A stretch of 64,000 nt of DNA from Bacteroidetes bacterium GWF2_35_48 (GTDB taxonomy: Bacteria; Bacteroidota; Bacteroidia; Bacteroidales; GWF2-35-48), in NCBI GenBank assembly GCA_001769125.1, contig MEOG01000064.1, positions 26,886 through 90,885 of the forward strand. The letters run 5' to 3'. A model generated the notes under the pieces. That model was given only the letters and a program-made list of their open reading frames with translations, did no database searches and had not been told where the DNA came from. Below are positions 43,891-55,666 of this stretch, piece after piece (positions within the stretch are counted from its first letter, which is position 1; each line of letters begins with the position of its first letter). The translations under genes and the position numbers were made by a program.

Positions 43891-46200
43891 ATGATTCTGA
43901 AAAAAATTAGTATCCTTTTTTTATTTATATGTATATCAATTCTGTCTTATGCCCAAACCGGTACAATAAGAGGGTTTGTGTATGAAAAAGAAACAGGCGA
44001 ACCCATGATGTTTACCAATGTTTACATCAAAGAAAATAAAATTGGTTCTTCTACAGATGTAAATGGGTTTTTTAATATTTCAAAAGTTCCGGCAGGCTCA
44101 TATACATTATTGGTTACAAGTATTGGTTATGATACGTTGAAAATCCCAATCACGATTAAAGCAGGGGGCTTTGTTAATCAAAAACTGTATGTTGAAAAAA
44201 CAAGCATAGCGCTTCAGGATGTGGTTGTTTCTGCAGAAAAGCAAGCTGCTGTTACTGATGTTAGAATGTCTGTTGTGAAAGTTACTCCCAAGCAGATTAA
44301 ACTTGTTCCTTCTATTGGTGGAGAGCCAGATTTCGCACAGTACGTACAAATTTTACCCGGAGTTATTTTTACAGGCGATCAGGGCGGTCAATTATATATC
44401 CGAGGTGGCTCTCCTATTCAAAACAAAGTGCTTCTTGATGGAATGACTGTTTATAATCCTTTTCATTCGATTGGTTTGTTTTCTGTTTTTGATTCTGATA
44501 TTATAAGAAATGCAGATGTTTTTACAGGAGGTTTTAATTCAGAATATGGAGGGCGCATCTCTTCCATTATGGACATCACAATGAGAGATGGAAATAAAAA
44601 GCGTCATACAGGGAAAGCATCCATGACAACTTTCGGGTCAAAATTGATTATTGAAGGGCCACTGAAAAAACAAACTGAAGATGGAAAAACAACTGCATCG
44701 TATATTTTTTCAGGTAAAACTTCTTACTTAGAACAAAGTTCAAAATATCTATATACATATATTGATACAGGTGGTCTTCCTTTCAATTTTACTGACCTCT
44801 ATGGGAAAGTATCTCTGAATGCTGAAAACGGAACAAAAGTCAGTCTTTTCGGATTTAATTTTACAGACCAGGTTAAATACCGCGCTATATCAGACTTAAA
44901 CTGGCAATCTTCAGGTGCCGGAGGCAATGTTATTCTTGTACCTGCCGGTTCTAATGTTCTTGTCAAATCAAATTTTTCATATTCTAAATATGAAATTACC
45001 CTTAAAGAAAAAGACGCTTTGCCCCGTAACAGTTTTATCGGAGGTTTTAATTTCGGTCTTTCCTTTCTTTATTTTTTAGGGAAAAATGAATTTAGCTACG
45101 GACTGGAAGCATTAGGTTTTAAAACAGACTTCAACTACTATAACTCTATCGGCAGACTATTAAATCAGGAGCAAAACACAACTGAAATGGCAGGTTATTT
45201 GAAATACAAACATTCATTTGAAAAATTATTATTTGAACCAGGATTCAGACTTCATTATTACGCTTCTTTAAATCACGTTTCTCCAGAGCCACGACTTGGT
45301 ATGAAATACATTGTCTCGAATAAACTAAGGCTTAAGTTGGCATCAGGATTATATTCCCAGAATTTTATCAGCGCTAATTCCGATCGCGATGTTGTTAATT
45401 TGTTTTACGGATTTCTTTCAAGTCCTGAAGTAGGAGATTTACAGGAAGAATTTGACGGGAAAGAAATAACACATGCATTACAGAAATCGGCTCATGTAAT
45501 CTTTGGTTTTGAGTACGATGTTACAAACAAACTTAATGTAAACATTGAAGGCTATTTTAAAAGAAACACACAACTTACAAACATTAACAGAAATAAACTT
45601 TATGATGACATTCCTGAAAATAATGATAAACCCGATAACCTGAAAAAAGATTTTATCATTGAATCAGGAAATGCTTATGGTTTAGATTTTGTTTTCAAAT
45701 ATGATTTTAAGAGAATTTATCTCTGGTGTGTTTATTCTTTAGGATATGTTGATCGCTTTGATGGATATGTAACATATAATCCTCACTACGACAGACGCCA
45801 TAATGTTAATTTAGTAGGCAATTATACATTTGGAAAAGACCTGAACTGGGAATTTAATGTAAGATGGAATCTTGGATCAGGGTTTCCATTTACACCAACA
45901 CAAGGTTACTATGAATTATTATCCTTTACAGATGGAATTAATTCCAATTACACCAATGCGAACGGTCAGGTGGGTGTGATTTATGGAGATCTTGGAGAAA
46001 GAAGACTTCCTTACTATCACAGGCTTGATATTTCTTTAAAACACAGTTTCGAACTGGGCAAAAACTCAAAACTCGAAGCCAATGTGGGTATTACAAATGT
46101 TTATAATCAGCAAAATATTTTCTACATTGATCGTATAATTCAGGAACGAGTTAACCAATTACCATTTATGCCAAGCGCAGGAGTAAATATTACTTTTTAA
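43891..46200 (+). CDS. TonB-dependent outer-membrane receptor
   Basis: 769 residues. Signal peptide ending LSYAQ; then a CarboxypepD_reg-like domain (about 22-105: GTIRGFVYEKETGEPM, STDVNGFFNISKVPAGSYTL), a plug domain (about 115-225: PDFAQYVQILPGVIF, YIRGGSPIQNKVLLDGM) and a 22-strand-type beta barrel to the C-terminal VNITF. By family knowledge it takes up a substrate with energy from TonB; the substrate is not determined. No SusD partner gene is beside it, so it is not a classical polysaccharide locus receptor. It has its own upstream region. Confidence 0.92.
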   Translation: MILKKISILFLFICISILSYAQTGTIRGFVYEKETGEPMMFTNVYIKENKIGSSTDVNGFFNISKVPAGSYTLLVTSIGYDTLKIPITIKAGGFVNQKLYVEKTSIALQDVVVSAEKQAAVTDVRMSVVKVTPKQIKLVPSIGGEPDFAQYVQILPGVIFTGDQGGQLYIRGGSPIQNKVLLDGMTVYNPFHSIGLFSVFDSDIIRNADVFTGGFNSEYGGRISSIMDITMRDGNKKRHTGKASMTTFGSKLIIEGPLKKQTEDGKTTASYIFSGKTSYLEQSSKYLYTYIDTGGLPFNFTDLYGKVSLNAENGTKVSLFGFNFTDQVKYRAISDLNWQSSGAGGNVILVPAGSNVLVKSNFSYSKYEITLKEKDALPRNSFIGGFNFGLSFLYFLGKNEFSYGLEALGFKTDFNYYNSIGRLLNQEQNTTEMAGYLKYKHSFEKLLFEPGFRLHYYASLNHVSPEPRLGMKYIVSNKLRLKLASGLYSQNFISANSDRDVVNLFYGFLSSPEVGDLQEEFDGKEITHALQKSAHVIFGFEYDVTNKLNVNIEGYFKRNTQLTNINRNKLYDDIPENNDKPDNLKKDFIIESGNAYGLDFVFKYDFKRIYLWCVYSLGYVDRFDGYVTYNPHYDRRHNVNLVGNYTFGKDLNWEFNVRWNLGSGFPFTPTQGYYELLSFTDGINSNYTNANGQVGVIYGDLGERRLPYYHRLDISLKHSFELGKNSKLEANVGITNVYNQQNIFYIDRIIQERVNQLPFMPSAGVNITF

Positions 46201-46214
46201 AGCTTGCAACACCC

Positions 46215-46240
46215 GGTGTCTTCGACTTCGCTCAGACACC
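46215..46240. repeat. CTTCGACTTCGCTCAG hairpin repeat
   Basis: Core at 46220-46235 with complementary arms GGTGT and ACACC, 15 bases after the TonB receptor stop. It may act as that gene's terminator. Confidence 0.85.
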
Positions 46241-46272
46241 GATTACTGATCCCTCGCTCTGGACTGTACAAT

Positions 46273-46310
46273 CGTTCCACCTGTGCTGAGCGAAGTCGAA
46301 GTATGGAACG
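46273..46310. repeat. CTGAGCGAAGTCGAAG hairpin repeat
   Basis: Core at 46286-46301, opposite orientation to the copy at 46215-46240, within arms CGTTCCA and TGGAACG. Together the two copies form a divergent pair. The remaining spacer to 46531 has a C-rich run (cacccccccacccc) but no gene. Confidence 0.85.
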
Positions 46311-46519
46311 ATGCTACAGACCTTCCATCCTACATACCATTTACCAATTACCTGCAACCTGCAACACTCCCAACCTGCACCCCCCCCACCCCATCCAAAA
46401 TCATTCAGTTGAAACGACGATATCAGAATCTTTTCCTCATCTGTTACTAACTGGTAAATAAAATTTTCTTTAAAGTCCTAAAAATTTATTTCTTTTGAAT
46501 CTTCTTTATCAATTTTTGA

Positions 46520-48127
<1,608 letters not shown>

Positions 48128-48261
48128 TAAACGATTACCTTTTCAGAAAAATTGTATAAGAGTCGCAGCAATACTTTTCTATTTGCTTTTTTACTATTTT
48201 TTCACTTCAATAAATTGATTATCTTGCGCAAATTTTTTATTTTTTTAATTAAAACTCACAA

Positions 48262-50121
48262 ATGGACAAGAATACAATTATCGGGCTTGCAGTGATAGGT
48301 GTTTGCATCATTCTTTTCAGCATCGTCTCAAGTCCGAGTCAGGAAGATATTGAAGCGGCAAAAAGAAAAAATGATTCGATACTTGCTGTAAACATTAAGC
48401 AAGATCAAGAAACACAAAAAGCCAAAGAACTTGAAATAATAAAAAAAGATTCTATAGCGCAGCTCCCCGATTCAGTTAAGAAAAATCAACTCGCAACGAA
48501 ATACGGTGTATTTACTAATGCTACAGAAGGAAAAAATAAATTCTTTTTTATTGAAAATGAACTTATCAAGGTTAAACTGGCAACTCTTGGGGGACGCGTT
48601 CATTCTGTCGAGCTAAAAAAATATCTGCGTTTTGATGGGAAACCCCTGATCCTTTTTGATGGAGATAAAAATGAATTTGGTTTGAATTTTTTCTCACAAA
48701 ACCAAAACATTTACACAAACGATTTGTTTTTTACGCCCTCTGTTTCTGATACAATTTTAAATGCAGAAAAATCTGAAAAATCGCTTTCCATGAAACTGAC
48801 CGGCGATTCAACCGGATATATGGAATTTGTTTACACACTTGAGCCCAACAGCTATTTCCTGAAATACAAAATCAATTTTGTGAATATGGATAAAATCATT
48901 TCACAAAACGCAAGTTACATTTCACTTAATTGGAAAACATTAATTCCCGGACTCGAAAAAGGTAAACAATGGGAAAAAGATAATTCCTCCATTTACTGGA
49001 AATTTACGGATGAAGAAGTAAGTTATCTTAGTGAAATGGCTGAAGATGCCTCAGAAAATTTACGTACAAAAGTTAAATGGATTTCATTCAAACAACAATT
49101 TTTTTCAACCATATTAGTTGCAGACAGTGTCTTTCTGAATGCAATGGTTCATGCTGTTAAAACAGATACATCTGAACAATTTCTGAAAAAATTTTCTGCT
49201 GAAATAAGTTTGCCTTTTGATAATAAAAGCAGTGAAACCCTTCCAATGAAATTTTATTTTGGTCCCAACCAATATAAAATACTGGAAAGCTACAATCTGA
49301 GTTTTGAAAAATTAGTACCACTGGGTTGGGGCATCTTTGGCTGGGTTAACAAATATTTGGTAATTCCAATTTTTAATTTTCTTGGTTCCTATATCTCCAG
49401 CTATGGAATTATCATTCTTATTTTAACAATCATCATTAAACTTTTATTATTTCCACTCACATACAAATCTTATCTGTCGAGCGCTAAAATGCGTGTACTG
49501 AAACCACAGGTGGATGAAATGAATTCAAAAATACCCAAAGAAAAAACTATGGAGCGCCAACAGTCTGCCATGGCATTGTATAAAAGAGCCGGGGTGAATC
49601 CAATGGGGGGTTGTATTCCTATGCTTTTACAGTTTCCTATTCTTATTGCGCTATTCCGCTTTTTTCCTGCATCAATAGAATTAAGGCAACAAAGTTTCCT
49701 TTGGGCAGACGATCTTTCAACCTACGACTCAATTGCGCAACTTCCTTTTTCAATTCCATTTTATGGCGACCACATAAGTTTATTTACACTTCTCATGTGC
49801 GGTTCAATCGTTTTAGTTACACTCATTCAAAGCGATCAGATGAGTTCTGCTTCTTCGATGCCCGGTATGAAAATTATGTTATGGATGATGCCTGTAATGA
49901 TGCTTTTCTGGTTCAACAATTATGCTTGCGGGCTCAGTTACTATTATTTCCTTGCAAATATTATTACTTATGGTCAGACAAAATTAATAAGGCAATTTGT
50001 TGATGATAAAAAAATTCTTGCAAAATTAGAAACCAATAAAGCGAAGCCCGTAAAAAAATCGAAATTTCAACAAAAGCTTGAAGAAGCTGCAAAGAAGAGA
50101 GGATATAAATTGCCGAAATAG
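48262..50121 (+). CDS. yidC: Membrane protein insertase YidC
   Basis: 619 residues. An N-terminal anchor (IIGLAVIGVCIILFSIV) is followed by the large periplasmic beta domain (about 60-350) and the conserved 60-kDa core with five membrane spans, including KLLLFPLTYKSYLSSAKM and MLLQFPILIALFRFFP. It ends with a basic tail AAKKRGYKLPK. It inserts inner-membrane proteins alone or with SecYEG. Its stop codon TAG is the first three bases of a MITE-like repeat (50119-50296) that also supplies the stop of rbfA at 57146. Confidence 0.97.
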   Translation: MDKNTIIGLAVIGVCIILFSIVSSPSQEDIEAAKRKNDSILAVNIKQDQETQKAKELEIIKKDSIAQLPDSVKKNQLATKYGVFTNATEGKNKFFFIENELIKVKLATLGGRVHSVELKKYLRFDGKPLILFDGDKNEFGLNFFSQNQNIYTNDLFFTPSVSDTILNAEKSEKSLSMKLTGDSTGYMEFVYTLEPNSYFLKYKINFVNMDKIISQNASYISLNWKTLIPGLEKGKQWEKDNSSIYWKFTDEEVSYLSEMAEDASENLRTKVKWISFKQQFFSTILVADSVFLNAMVHAVKTDTSEQFLKKFSAEISLPFDNKSSETLPMKFYFGPNQYKILESYNLSFEKLVPLGWGIFGWVNKYLVIPIFNFLGSYISSYGIIILILTIIIKLLLFPLTYKSYLSSAKMRVLKPQVDEMNSKIPKEKTMERQQSAMALYKRAGVNPMGGCIPMLLQFPILIALFRFFPASIELRQQSFLWADDLSTYDSIAQLPFSIPFYGDHISLFTLLMCGSIVLVTLIQSDQMSSASSMPGMKIMLWMMPVMMLFWFNNYACGLSYYYFLANIITYGQTKLIRQFVDDKKILAKLETNKAKPVKKSKFQQKLEEAAKKRGYKLPK

Positions 50122-50296
50122 TGTTTGTCCATAATGTCCGATAGCTTCGTTAATCTTGAATTGAAAACGGTCATTTACAAAAGTAAACTCCCTGATTTTC
50201 AATTCTGCGAAAGCCCTGCCTACCGGCAAGGCGGGCTCGCTCTCGAACATTCTGAACTAAACACTGACTTTATGGTTGTCGCGGCAAAAGACACTA
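50119..50296 (+). mobile_element. MITE-like repeat, copy 1, supplying the yidC stop codon
   Basis: Starts TAGTGTTTGTCC and ends with a sequence whose reverse complement is TAGTGTCTTT, giving short terminal inverted repeats. Inside, GAATTGAAAAC and TTTTCAATTC, and TTTAC and GTAAA, form a long hairpin. The same sequence, reversed, lies at 57003-57148. This copy carries an extra palindromic insert of about 20 bases (CTGCCTACCGGCAAGGCGGG). It has no coding capacity. Confidence 0.85.
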
Positions 50297-50347
50297 AATA
50301 ATTTTAATAACGTCATAAAAAAAAATAATTAATTAAATCTAAAATAT

Positions 50348-51481
50348 ATGAGAAAAATTTTTGTTTTAGCTGTTTTGATATCACAGGTATTGATATTGGC
50401 AGCGCAACCCAAAAACTGCACAAATCCTATTTCAAACGACGAGTTTCAGTTAAAACTGAATGAAATTAATGCGAAACAAAACGAAGCTAAAAAGCTGGAA
50501 CATGCAAAACGAATGCTGGGCAATGTTTGTTTGCTTGCATCACAGGTTAAACAAATGGCCGGTATTTTTTCAAATGATGTAAATCGTCTTGATTTTGCTA
50601 AAGCAGCTTACACAAGTACTTTTGATAAAAGCAATTTTTATGAAGTGTACGATTCTTTCGGATATTTTTCTTATGTTTTTAAACTGCACGACTATATTGC
50701 AGAAGTTAAAGGAGGAAATTCATCCAACACTTCAACCAATACAATTCCTCAACAGAATATTAATGTGAAGCCAACAGAAACTACTCCAAATTATCCGAGA
50801 TGGGACTTTCCAAATGCAACAACATACAATGGATTGAAAGGTTGCACAACACCTTTAAGCGATAAAGATTTTGACGGACTTGCAATGCAGGTTTTCAGAT
50901 TAAATTCTGATCCGGAAAAAAACGACCTCGCTGAAAAAACTATTCAGGGAAATTGCCTTACTACAACTCATATTATGAAACTTGCTTCTTTCATAAATTC
51001 AAATACAGATAAATTATTTTTTTTGAAAAAAGCAATATATCGTTGCTATGATGTTGAAAATTTTACAAAAGCGGAACAATGCCTTTCTGCGCCCGGTCCA
51101 AAGAAAATGTTAAATGATGAGATTAATAAAGCCATTGCAGAATTAAAAGCAGCAAACCTGCCTAAAAAAGAAGAAGTAAAACCTTGCGAAATTTTAAATA
51201 AAGAATTTCTCGAAATTAAAGACGCCATTAAAAAACAAAATTTCAACAATACCCGCGTTACAATAGCCAAACAAATTATTTCGAGCCAGAAGTGCCCATT
51301 TACTTCATTCCAGATTAAAGAAATTGTTAAGTTGTTTGACTTTGAAGACAGTCGCCTTGATGTTGCAAAGTTTGCATGGGATTTCTGTATGGATAAACAA
51401 TTTTATTTTAAAGTGCATGAAGCTTTAGATTTTGATGTGTCTAAAACAGAACTTTCAAAATATACGAGCACGAAAAAGTAA
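50348..51481 (+). CDS. DUF4476-repeat secreted protein
   Basis: 377 residues with signal peptide (FVLAVLISQVLILAAQ). Three DUF4476 units follow, each with a Cys near the start and the pattern of small helical repeats: about 30-115 (FQLKLNEINAKQNEAKKLEHAKR, quoted in part), 165-250 and 280-370 (FLEIKDAIKKQNFNNTRVTIAK). DUF4476 is found almost only in Bacteroidota and its role is unknown. There is no T9SS tail. A bidirectional terminator lies between it and the convergent acyltransferase gene. Confidence 0.88.
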   Translation: MRKIFVLAVLISQVLILAAQPKNCTNPISNDEFQLKLNEINAKQNEAKKLEHAKRMLGNVCLLASQVKQMAGIFSNDVNRLDFAKAAYTSTFDKSNFYEVYDSFGYFSYVFKLHDYIAEVKGGNSSNTSTNTIPQQNINVKPTETTPNYPRWDFPNATTYNGLKGCTTPLSDKDFDGLAMQVFRLNSDPEKNDLAEKTIQGNCLTTTHIMKLASFINSNTDKLFFLKKAIYRCYDVENFTKAEQCLSAPGPKKMLNDEINKAIAELKAANLPKKEEVKPCEILNKEFLEIKDAIKKQNFNNTRVTIAKQIISSQKCPFTSFQIKEIVKLFDFEDSRLDVAKFAWDFCMDKQFYFKVHEALDFDVSKTELSKYTSTKK

Positions 51482-51501
51482 GCTTGTTATTTTATATTCA
51501 T

Positions 51502-51535
51502 AAAAAAGCTGTTTGTTTACTCAGGCAGCTTTTTT
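51502..51535. terminator. Bidirectional terminator between convergent genes
   Basis: AAAAAAGCTG (51502-51511) and CAGCTTTTTT (51526-51535) form a stem with A and T tracts on both sides. It overlaps the last codons of the minus-strand gene, whose stop is at 51521. Confidence 0.85.
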
Positions 51536-52552
51536 TATTTTTATCAACCTCACTTTCTGAATCAGAAAAACCAATAAAGAAGTCAAAACAGTTATAATGA
51601 TAAATGAAAAAATAAGTTCAATATATCCATACGATTTCAAAATATAACTCGCTGCATTTCCAATAATGCACCATTGAATAAAATAAAACAAGGTTACGTT
51701 CTTCCCTGTCCACGCGAGAAAAGAAATAATTGGATATTTATTACCCTGTTTTATTTCTGTTATAAAAGATATCAGAAATACCCAGAAAAAGATAAAGCTT
51801 AAACACCATCCGAAAAATAATATTCCATGATGATAGTATAAAGAAAGTACGGATGCAGTTTCAAATCCTTCTTTAAAAAATGGTATAAAAACAAGCATAC
51901 ATATTCCCATTAAAATTAAGCGATTTTTTACAGAAATTGCTCTTATCTCATAATTTGTTTTCATAACGTAAAAAGCAGCTCCCGCAAGTGGATAAGCAAG
52001 CCAGGGGAACATAGGGAAGTAAGACCAAGAGAAATCTCCGCCTATAAAAGCAAAAAGATAAGGACAGCAAATCCCTTTTCCATTAAGGTAGGGAGCAATA
52101 AAAGCTATTATTAAAGCAATAAAAAGATACAAATAAAATTTCGAATTAAATATCTGTTTAAGCAAAGCAATGATAATAATTGCAATTCCGGCAGAGAACA
52201 AAATATCAACACCAAAAATATAATTTAAAGGGTTGATCTGAAATTCATCGGAATAAATTTTAAAAAGGAGTGATGCATTTAAACATAAATTAAGAAGAAG
52301 ACCTATTCCAATAATTCCCAGTCCCCGCACAATCATTTGGAAAGTGGTTTTATTTGAAGCAATAGTAAAATATCCCATTACTGCAAGAAAAACAGGAGCA
52401 ACTAAAGGTCCGCCAAGAAATAAAGAAATTTTGCCAAGAAAACTTTCATAAATATCAGCGCATGCGAATTGCTCTGTAATATGCACCTGTATCATTAGGA
52501 TTACAGCAATTCCTTTTAATATGTCCGGAGTTAGCGACCTTGGTGTTTTCAA
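51521..52552 (-). CDS. Multi-pass acyltransferase, heparan-alpha-glucosaminide N-acetyltransferase-like (DUF1624 type)
   Basis: 343 residues with about nine to ten hydrophobic segments and no large soluble domain. The opening RSLTPDILKGIAVILMIQVHITEQ is typical for the HGSNAT-like/DUF1624 transmembrane acyltransferases: the DxxxG and following H in the first helix are the conserved residues. FLAWTGKNVTLFYFIQW near 280-300 is the conserved late helix. Bacterial members are thought to acetylate sugars or envelope lipids across the membrane; the substrate here is unknown. It is a single gene. Confidence 0.8.
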   Translation of the reverse strand: MKTPRSLTPDILKGIAVILMIQVHITEQFACADIYESFLGKISLFLGGPLVAPVFLAVMGYFTIASNKTTFQMIVRGLGIIGIGLLLNLCLNASLLFKIYSDEFQINPLNYIFGVDILFSAGIAIIIIALLKQIFNSKFYLYLFIALIIAFIAPYLNGKGICCPYLFAFIGGDFSWSYFPMFPWLAYPLAGAAFYVMKTNYEIRAISVKNRLILMGICMLVFIPFFKEGFETASVLSLYYHHGILFFGWCLSFIFFWVFLISFITEIKQGNKYPIISFLAWTGKNVTLFYFIQWCIIGNAASYILKSYGYIELIFSFIIITVLTSLLVFLIQKVRLIKIKKAA

Positions 52553-52613
52553 TTTAGGATATGTTTTTTCGGCTTAAAATATTTAAAATTTTATTCGGTC
52601 ATACAATCATCAA

Positions 52614-52830
52614 AATATTTCGGTGCGCTGCACCTATGAATACAACGCAGCTATCGCTGCTACAAATATTAACGCTGCTATGCAGCTACATTAATTATCG
52701 CAATTAAACAGCTATATTTTTTTGAAAAGGCAAAGCTGCAAAACATCTTTATCAGTAGCAGCAGCGCTGTGGCAACATTTAAAGCAACAGAGCCACGTCA
52801 ATATTTGTAGATGCAGCGCACCGTAATATT
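52614..52830. mobile_element. MITE-like element with 19-base terminal inverted repeats
   Basis: The left end AATATTTCGGTGCGCTGCA (52614-52632) matches the reverse complement of the right end (52812-52830) with one mismatch. The inside repeats gcagctatcgctgct, gctgctatgcagc and agcagcagcgctg words. No gene is present. It fills most of the 357-base gap between the acyltransferase and the T9SS protein. Confidence 0.8.
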
Positions 52831-52909
52831 CTTGTGCTAATTTCTGTTTACAATTTATTTACGTGCACGAAAATCGGATTATTAATTTTCATGCGAATTA
52901 GTGTTATTT

Positions 52910-55585
52910 TTATTCAATAGTAATCTTTCGAGCTATATTGGCTTTCATCGTTCTAACTTTTAAAAAATAAACGCCTGTAGAAATATTCGAAACATCAACC
53001 TGCTGTTTAGACGTTTTTCCTGCATTAAAATTTAATACAACTTTTCCCTGAAAATCACTTATTGTTACAACCTCAATAGGGTCTGCATCTTCTGATTCTA
53101 TCGTAATAAATTTATCAGATGGATTCGGATATATTTTCACTTTTGAAAAATTTAACTCCCCTACCCCTGATTTGATAACATCCTGATAAAATGTATCAAC
53201 AAAGCAATCATTTGTTACAATCAAGCGAACCTGCACTGTATCTCCTGCTGAAAGCGTTGTAAATGTATGGACAGGGTTTTGTTCTGTAGAAGTTGTTCCA
53301 TCTCCAAAATCCCATAAATACTGGCTCGCATTGATAGAGCTGTCAATAAAATTTATTTGAGACCCTGAAGTTGTGTATTTAAAAAAAGCAATCGGTGCAT
53401 CGCAAATTTCAAAATCGTCAAAGCCAAAACCAGAAAATTCATACCCTGCAAACTCAAAGCGAAACTGAATATTCTGCACTCCCTGATACACGTCTAAAGA
53501 ATGCAAAACAGTATCCCAGCCCTTTGATCTGCCACTCCAGTTATGTCCCTGATTATACCATTGCGAATCGCTTGCTGCACCAAGGTTTGGCCAACTCAAC
53601 CCTCCATCAGCAGAGCATTCAAATTGTGTTCCGAAAAACCCCTGCTCATTCTCATACCATACTTTAAATTTTACGTAAGGTCTTTTAAGCAGCGCAAGAT
53701 TAAAACAAGGTCCTGTTAAAAAAGACTGCTCCGGACTTCCACAAAGACCAGCCAGATTTGTTACCCAGCAATTTGATCCGGAGGCTGCATGCGTGATGCC
53801 TGTATCCGCGGGAGTTCCCCATTCCCATGTAGAATTTATTCCAGACGAAAACCATCCGCCTGCTGATGTTTCAAAATCTTGAATATAAGGAAAAGTTGAG
53901 GCTGAAGGATAATTTGCAATCACCATTGAATCGGCATCATTAGTGGAATCAAAATCATTTGTTAAAATTGTTGTAGCAAAAATTTTATAATTAATATATG
54001 CTGAAAAATCAGCAGACTGAGAAAACATAAAATTAAGCGTTTCTCCCGGCTGAACAGTATCTGTAACGGTTTCCGATATCAGTATCCCGTCATTTATTCG
54101 ATACGCAACATCAAAATCAGCTTGTGGAGCTAATCCGTAATTATAAACTCCAACTACAACTGTTTCATTATTTGTCAATCCACAATTACTGAGCGGTGAA
54201 ATTACAGAACTGACACCAATATTCGCTTGAGGTGCTTCATAAATCTTTATATCATCAACTGCAAAACCTGCATTTTGTTCTGCATTTCCGGTTATTATTT
54301 TCACGCGTAAAATCACAGAAGACAAGCCTCCACAACCGTCCAAAGCATGTTTTGCATTCATCCATTCACCACTACTTCCATGCCAGCCAATAGTTGAAAC
54401 TCCTTGCGGAACATTATACCAGTTAGTCCCTTCTCCACTATTTCCAATACGAATCCAGTTTACCCCGCCATTTGTTGATTTTTCAAAAATAACCAAATCC
54501 AAATTATTCAATTGATACCAAATATTCATATCTATCCAAGGCTGTTCAACATTGGTAAAATCAAAGCAAGGACCTAATAAAACAGAACTTTCGCTTTGCA
54601 TGGTTGTGCTATCAAGATTCGTTTTCCAGCAATACAAACCCGAGGCTGCATGATCTAAGGCTGTATCATTCGGAAGACCGTGCTCCCACGAAGTATAATG
54701 ACGTCTAGAGTCAGTCCACTCTGTAACCCAGCTTCCGGCATCACTCTCAAAATCCTCTTCATAAGGAAAAGATGAAACAACCGGAAGATTTGTAATGTTG
54801 TGATAAGTTGTATCATTGTCTCTGTTACCGTCGTTCACTATTTTTGTATATGCTTTAATTTTATAGGTTGTGCCTACTGAAGATAAATCCATATTTGAAG
54901 CTGCGGTATGATACACCCATCCGCCCGGAGGAATGGCAGCTCCATAAAAATTTTCCATTTCGAGTCCATCATTTATTTTATATGCAAAATAAAAATTCTC
55001 AATTGTATCTGACCCATAATTTTCAAGAACTACATTTAATTCCTCATTATTTGTAAAGCCACAAGTAGATTTTGGAAGATTTACATAAGCCGTTCCCCCA
55101 TCATAAGGAAAAGAATGTGATATTTCAATATTAAAATTTGTAGTCATATTATAAGTGAAAAAATTTTGTGTTGATACAACAATATAATACGTTGTACCCG
55201 CGGTCAGAGCCACGCCGGGAATAACAGGATTCCCACTATCATCGCTTTCATTTTTTGCAACACAAATAGCTCCGGGAGCATCAGGGCAATCAGAAATCAC
55301 AAAAACTCCGGCATATATACCGGTATTGGAAAGTTTGATTTTTACAAATTCATCTGCTGTAGGCGTATAAGTGAAAATATAATCATTCCCATTCATCCAG
55401 TTACTTCCACAGGCATGAGCCGAAGTATAATAATTAAAAAGCCCGGTAGTTGTTAAACCCATTTGAGAGAAGGGGACTGATGTTATAATATTTGGATTGG
55501 CGCAACTAGAGCCCATCTGAGCCTGAACATTAATAACAACAAAAAACAAATAAAAAATTAAAACAAATCGTAACATAGTTTTCAT
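52910..55585 (-). CDS. T9SS type A secreted protein with MAM/jellyroll-like domains and a PKD domain
   Basis: 891 residues. Signal peptide ending VNVQAQ. An N-terminal beta domain (about 25-160) is followed by CARDB-like stretches and two copies of a jellyroll, choice-of-anchor-type domain (about 275-440: FPYEEDFESDAGSW, GLYCWKTNL, LGPCFDFTNV; and about 570-730: FPYIQDFETSAGGW, GSNCWVTNLAG, LTGPCFNLA). A PKD domain lies at about 735-810 (YLWDFGDGTTSTEQNPVHTF), and the tail is a type A sorting domain (KIYPNPSDKFITIES, STGVYFLKVRT). It is probably a surface adhesin or a non-catalytic subunit. No enzyme motif is visible. Confidence 0.88.
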   Translation of the reverse strand: MKTMLRFVLIFYLFFVVINVQAQMGSSCANPNIITSVPFSQMGLTTTGLFNYYTSAHACGSNWMNGNDYIFTYTPTADEFVKIKLSNTGIYAGVFVISDCPDAPGAICVAKNESDDSGNPVIPGVALTAGTTYYIVVSTQNFFTYNMTTNFNIEISHSFPYDGGTAYVNLPKSTCGFTNNEELNVVLENYGSDTIENFYFAYKINDGLEMENFYGAAIPPGGWVYHTAASNMDLSSVGTTYKIKAYTKIVNDGNRDNDTTYHNITNLPVVSSFPYEEDFESDAGSWVTEWTDSRRHYTSWEHGLPNDTALDHAASGLYCWKTNLDSTTMQSESSVLLGPCFDFTNVEQPWIDMNIWYQLNNLDLVIFEKSTNGGVNWIRIGNSGEGTNWYNVPQGVSTIGWHGSSGEWMNAKHALDGCGGLSSVILRVKIITGNAEQNAGFAVDDIKIYEAPQANIGVSSVISPLSNCGLTNNETVVVGVYNYGLAPQADFDVAYRINDGILISETVTDTVQPGETLNFMFSQSADFSAYINYKIFATTILTNDFDSTNDADSMVIANYPSASTFPYIQDFETSAGGWFSSGINSTWEWGTPADTGITHAASGSNCWVTNLAGLCGSPEQSFLTGPCFNLALLKRPYVKFKVWYENEQGFFGTQFECSADGGLSWPNLGAASDSQWYNQGHNWSGRSKGWDTVLHSLDVYQGVQNIQFRFEFAGYEFSGFGFDDFEICDAPIAFFKYTTSGSQINFIDSSINASQYLWDFGDGTTSTEQNPVHTFTTLSAGDTVQVRLIVTNDCFVDTFYQDVIKSGVGELNFSKVKIYPNPSDKFITIESEDADPIEVVTISDFQGKVVLNFNAGKTSKQQVDVSNISTGVYFLKVRTMKANIARKITIE

Positions 55586-55666
55586 ATTTTAATTTCAATA
55601 AAAAATTATAACAATAGTAAGACAAAAATAATTGAATATGGTTGCATTTGTTGGTATTTGGTAATT

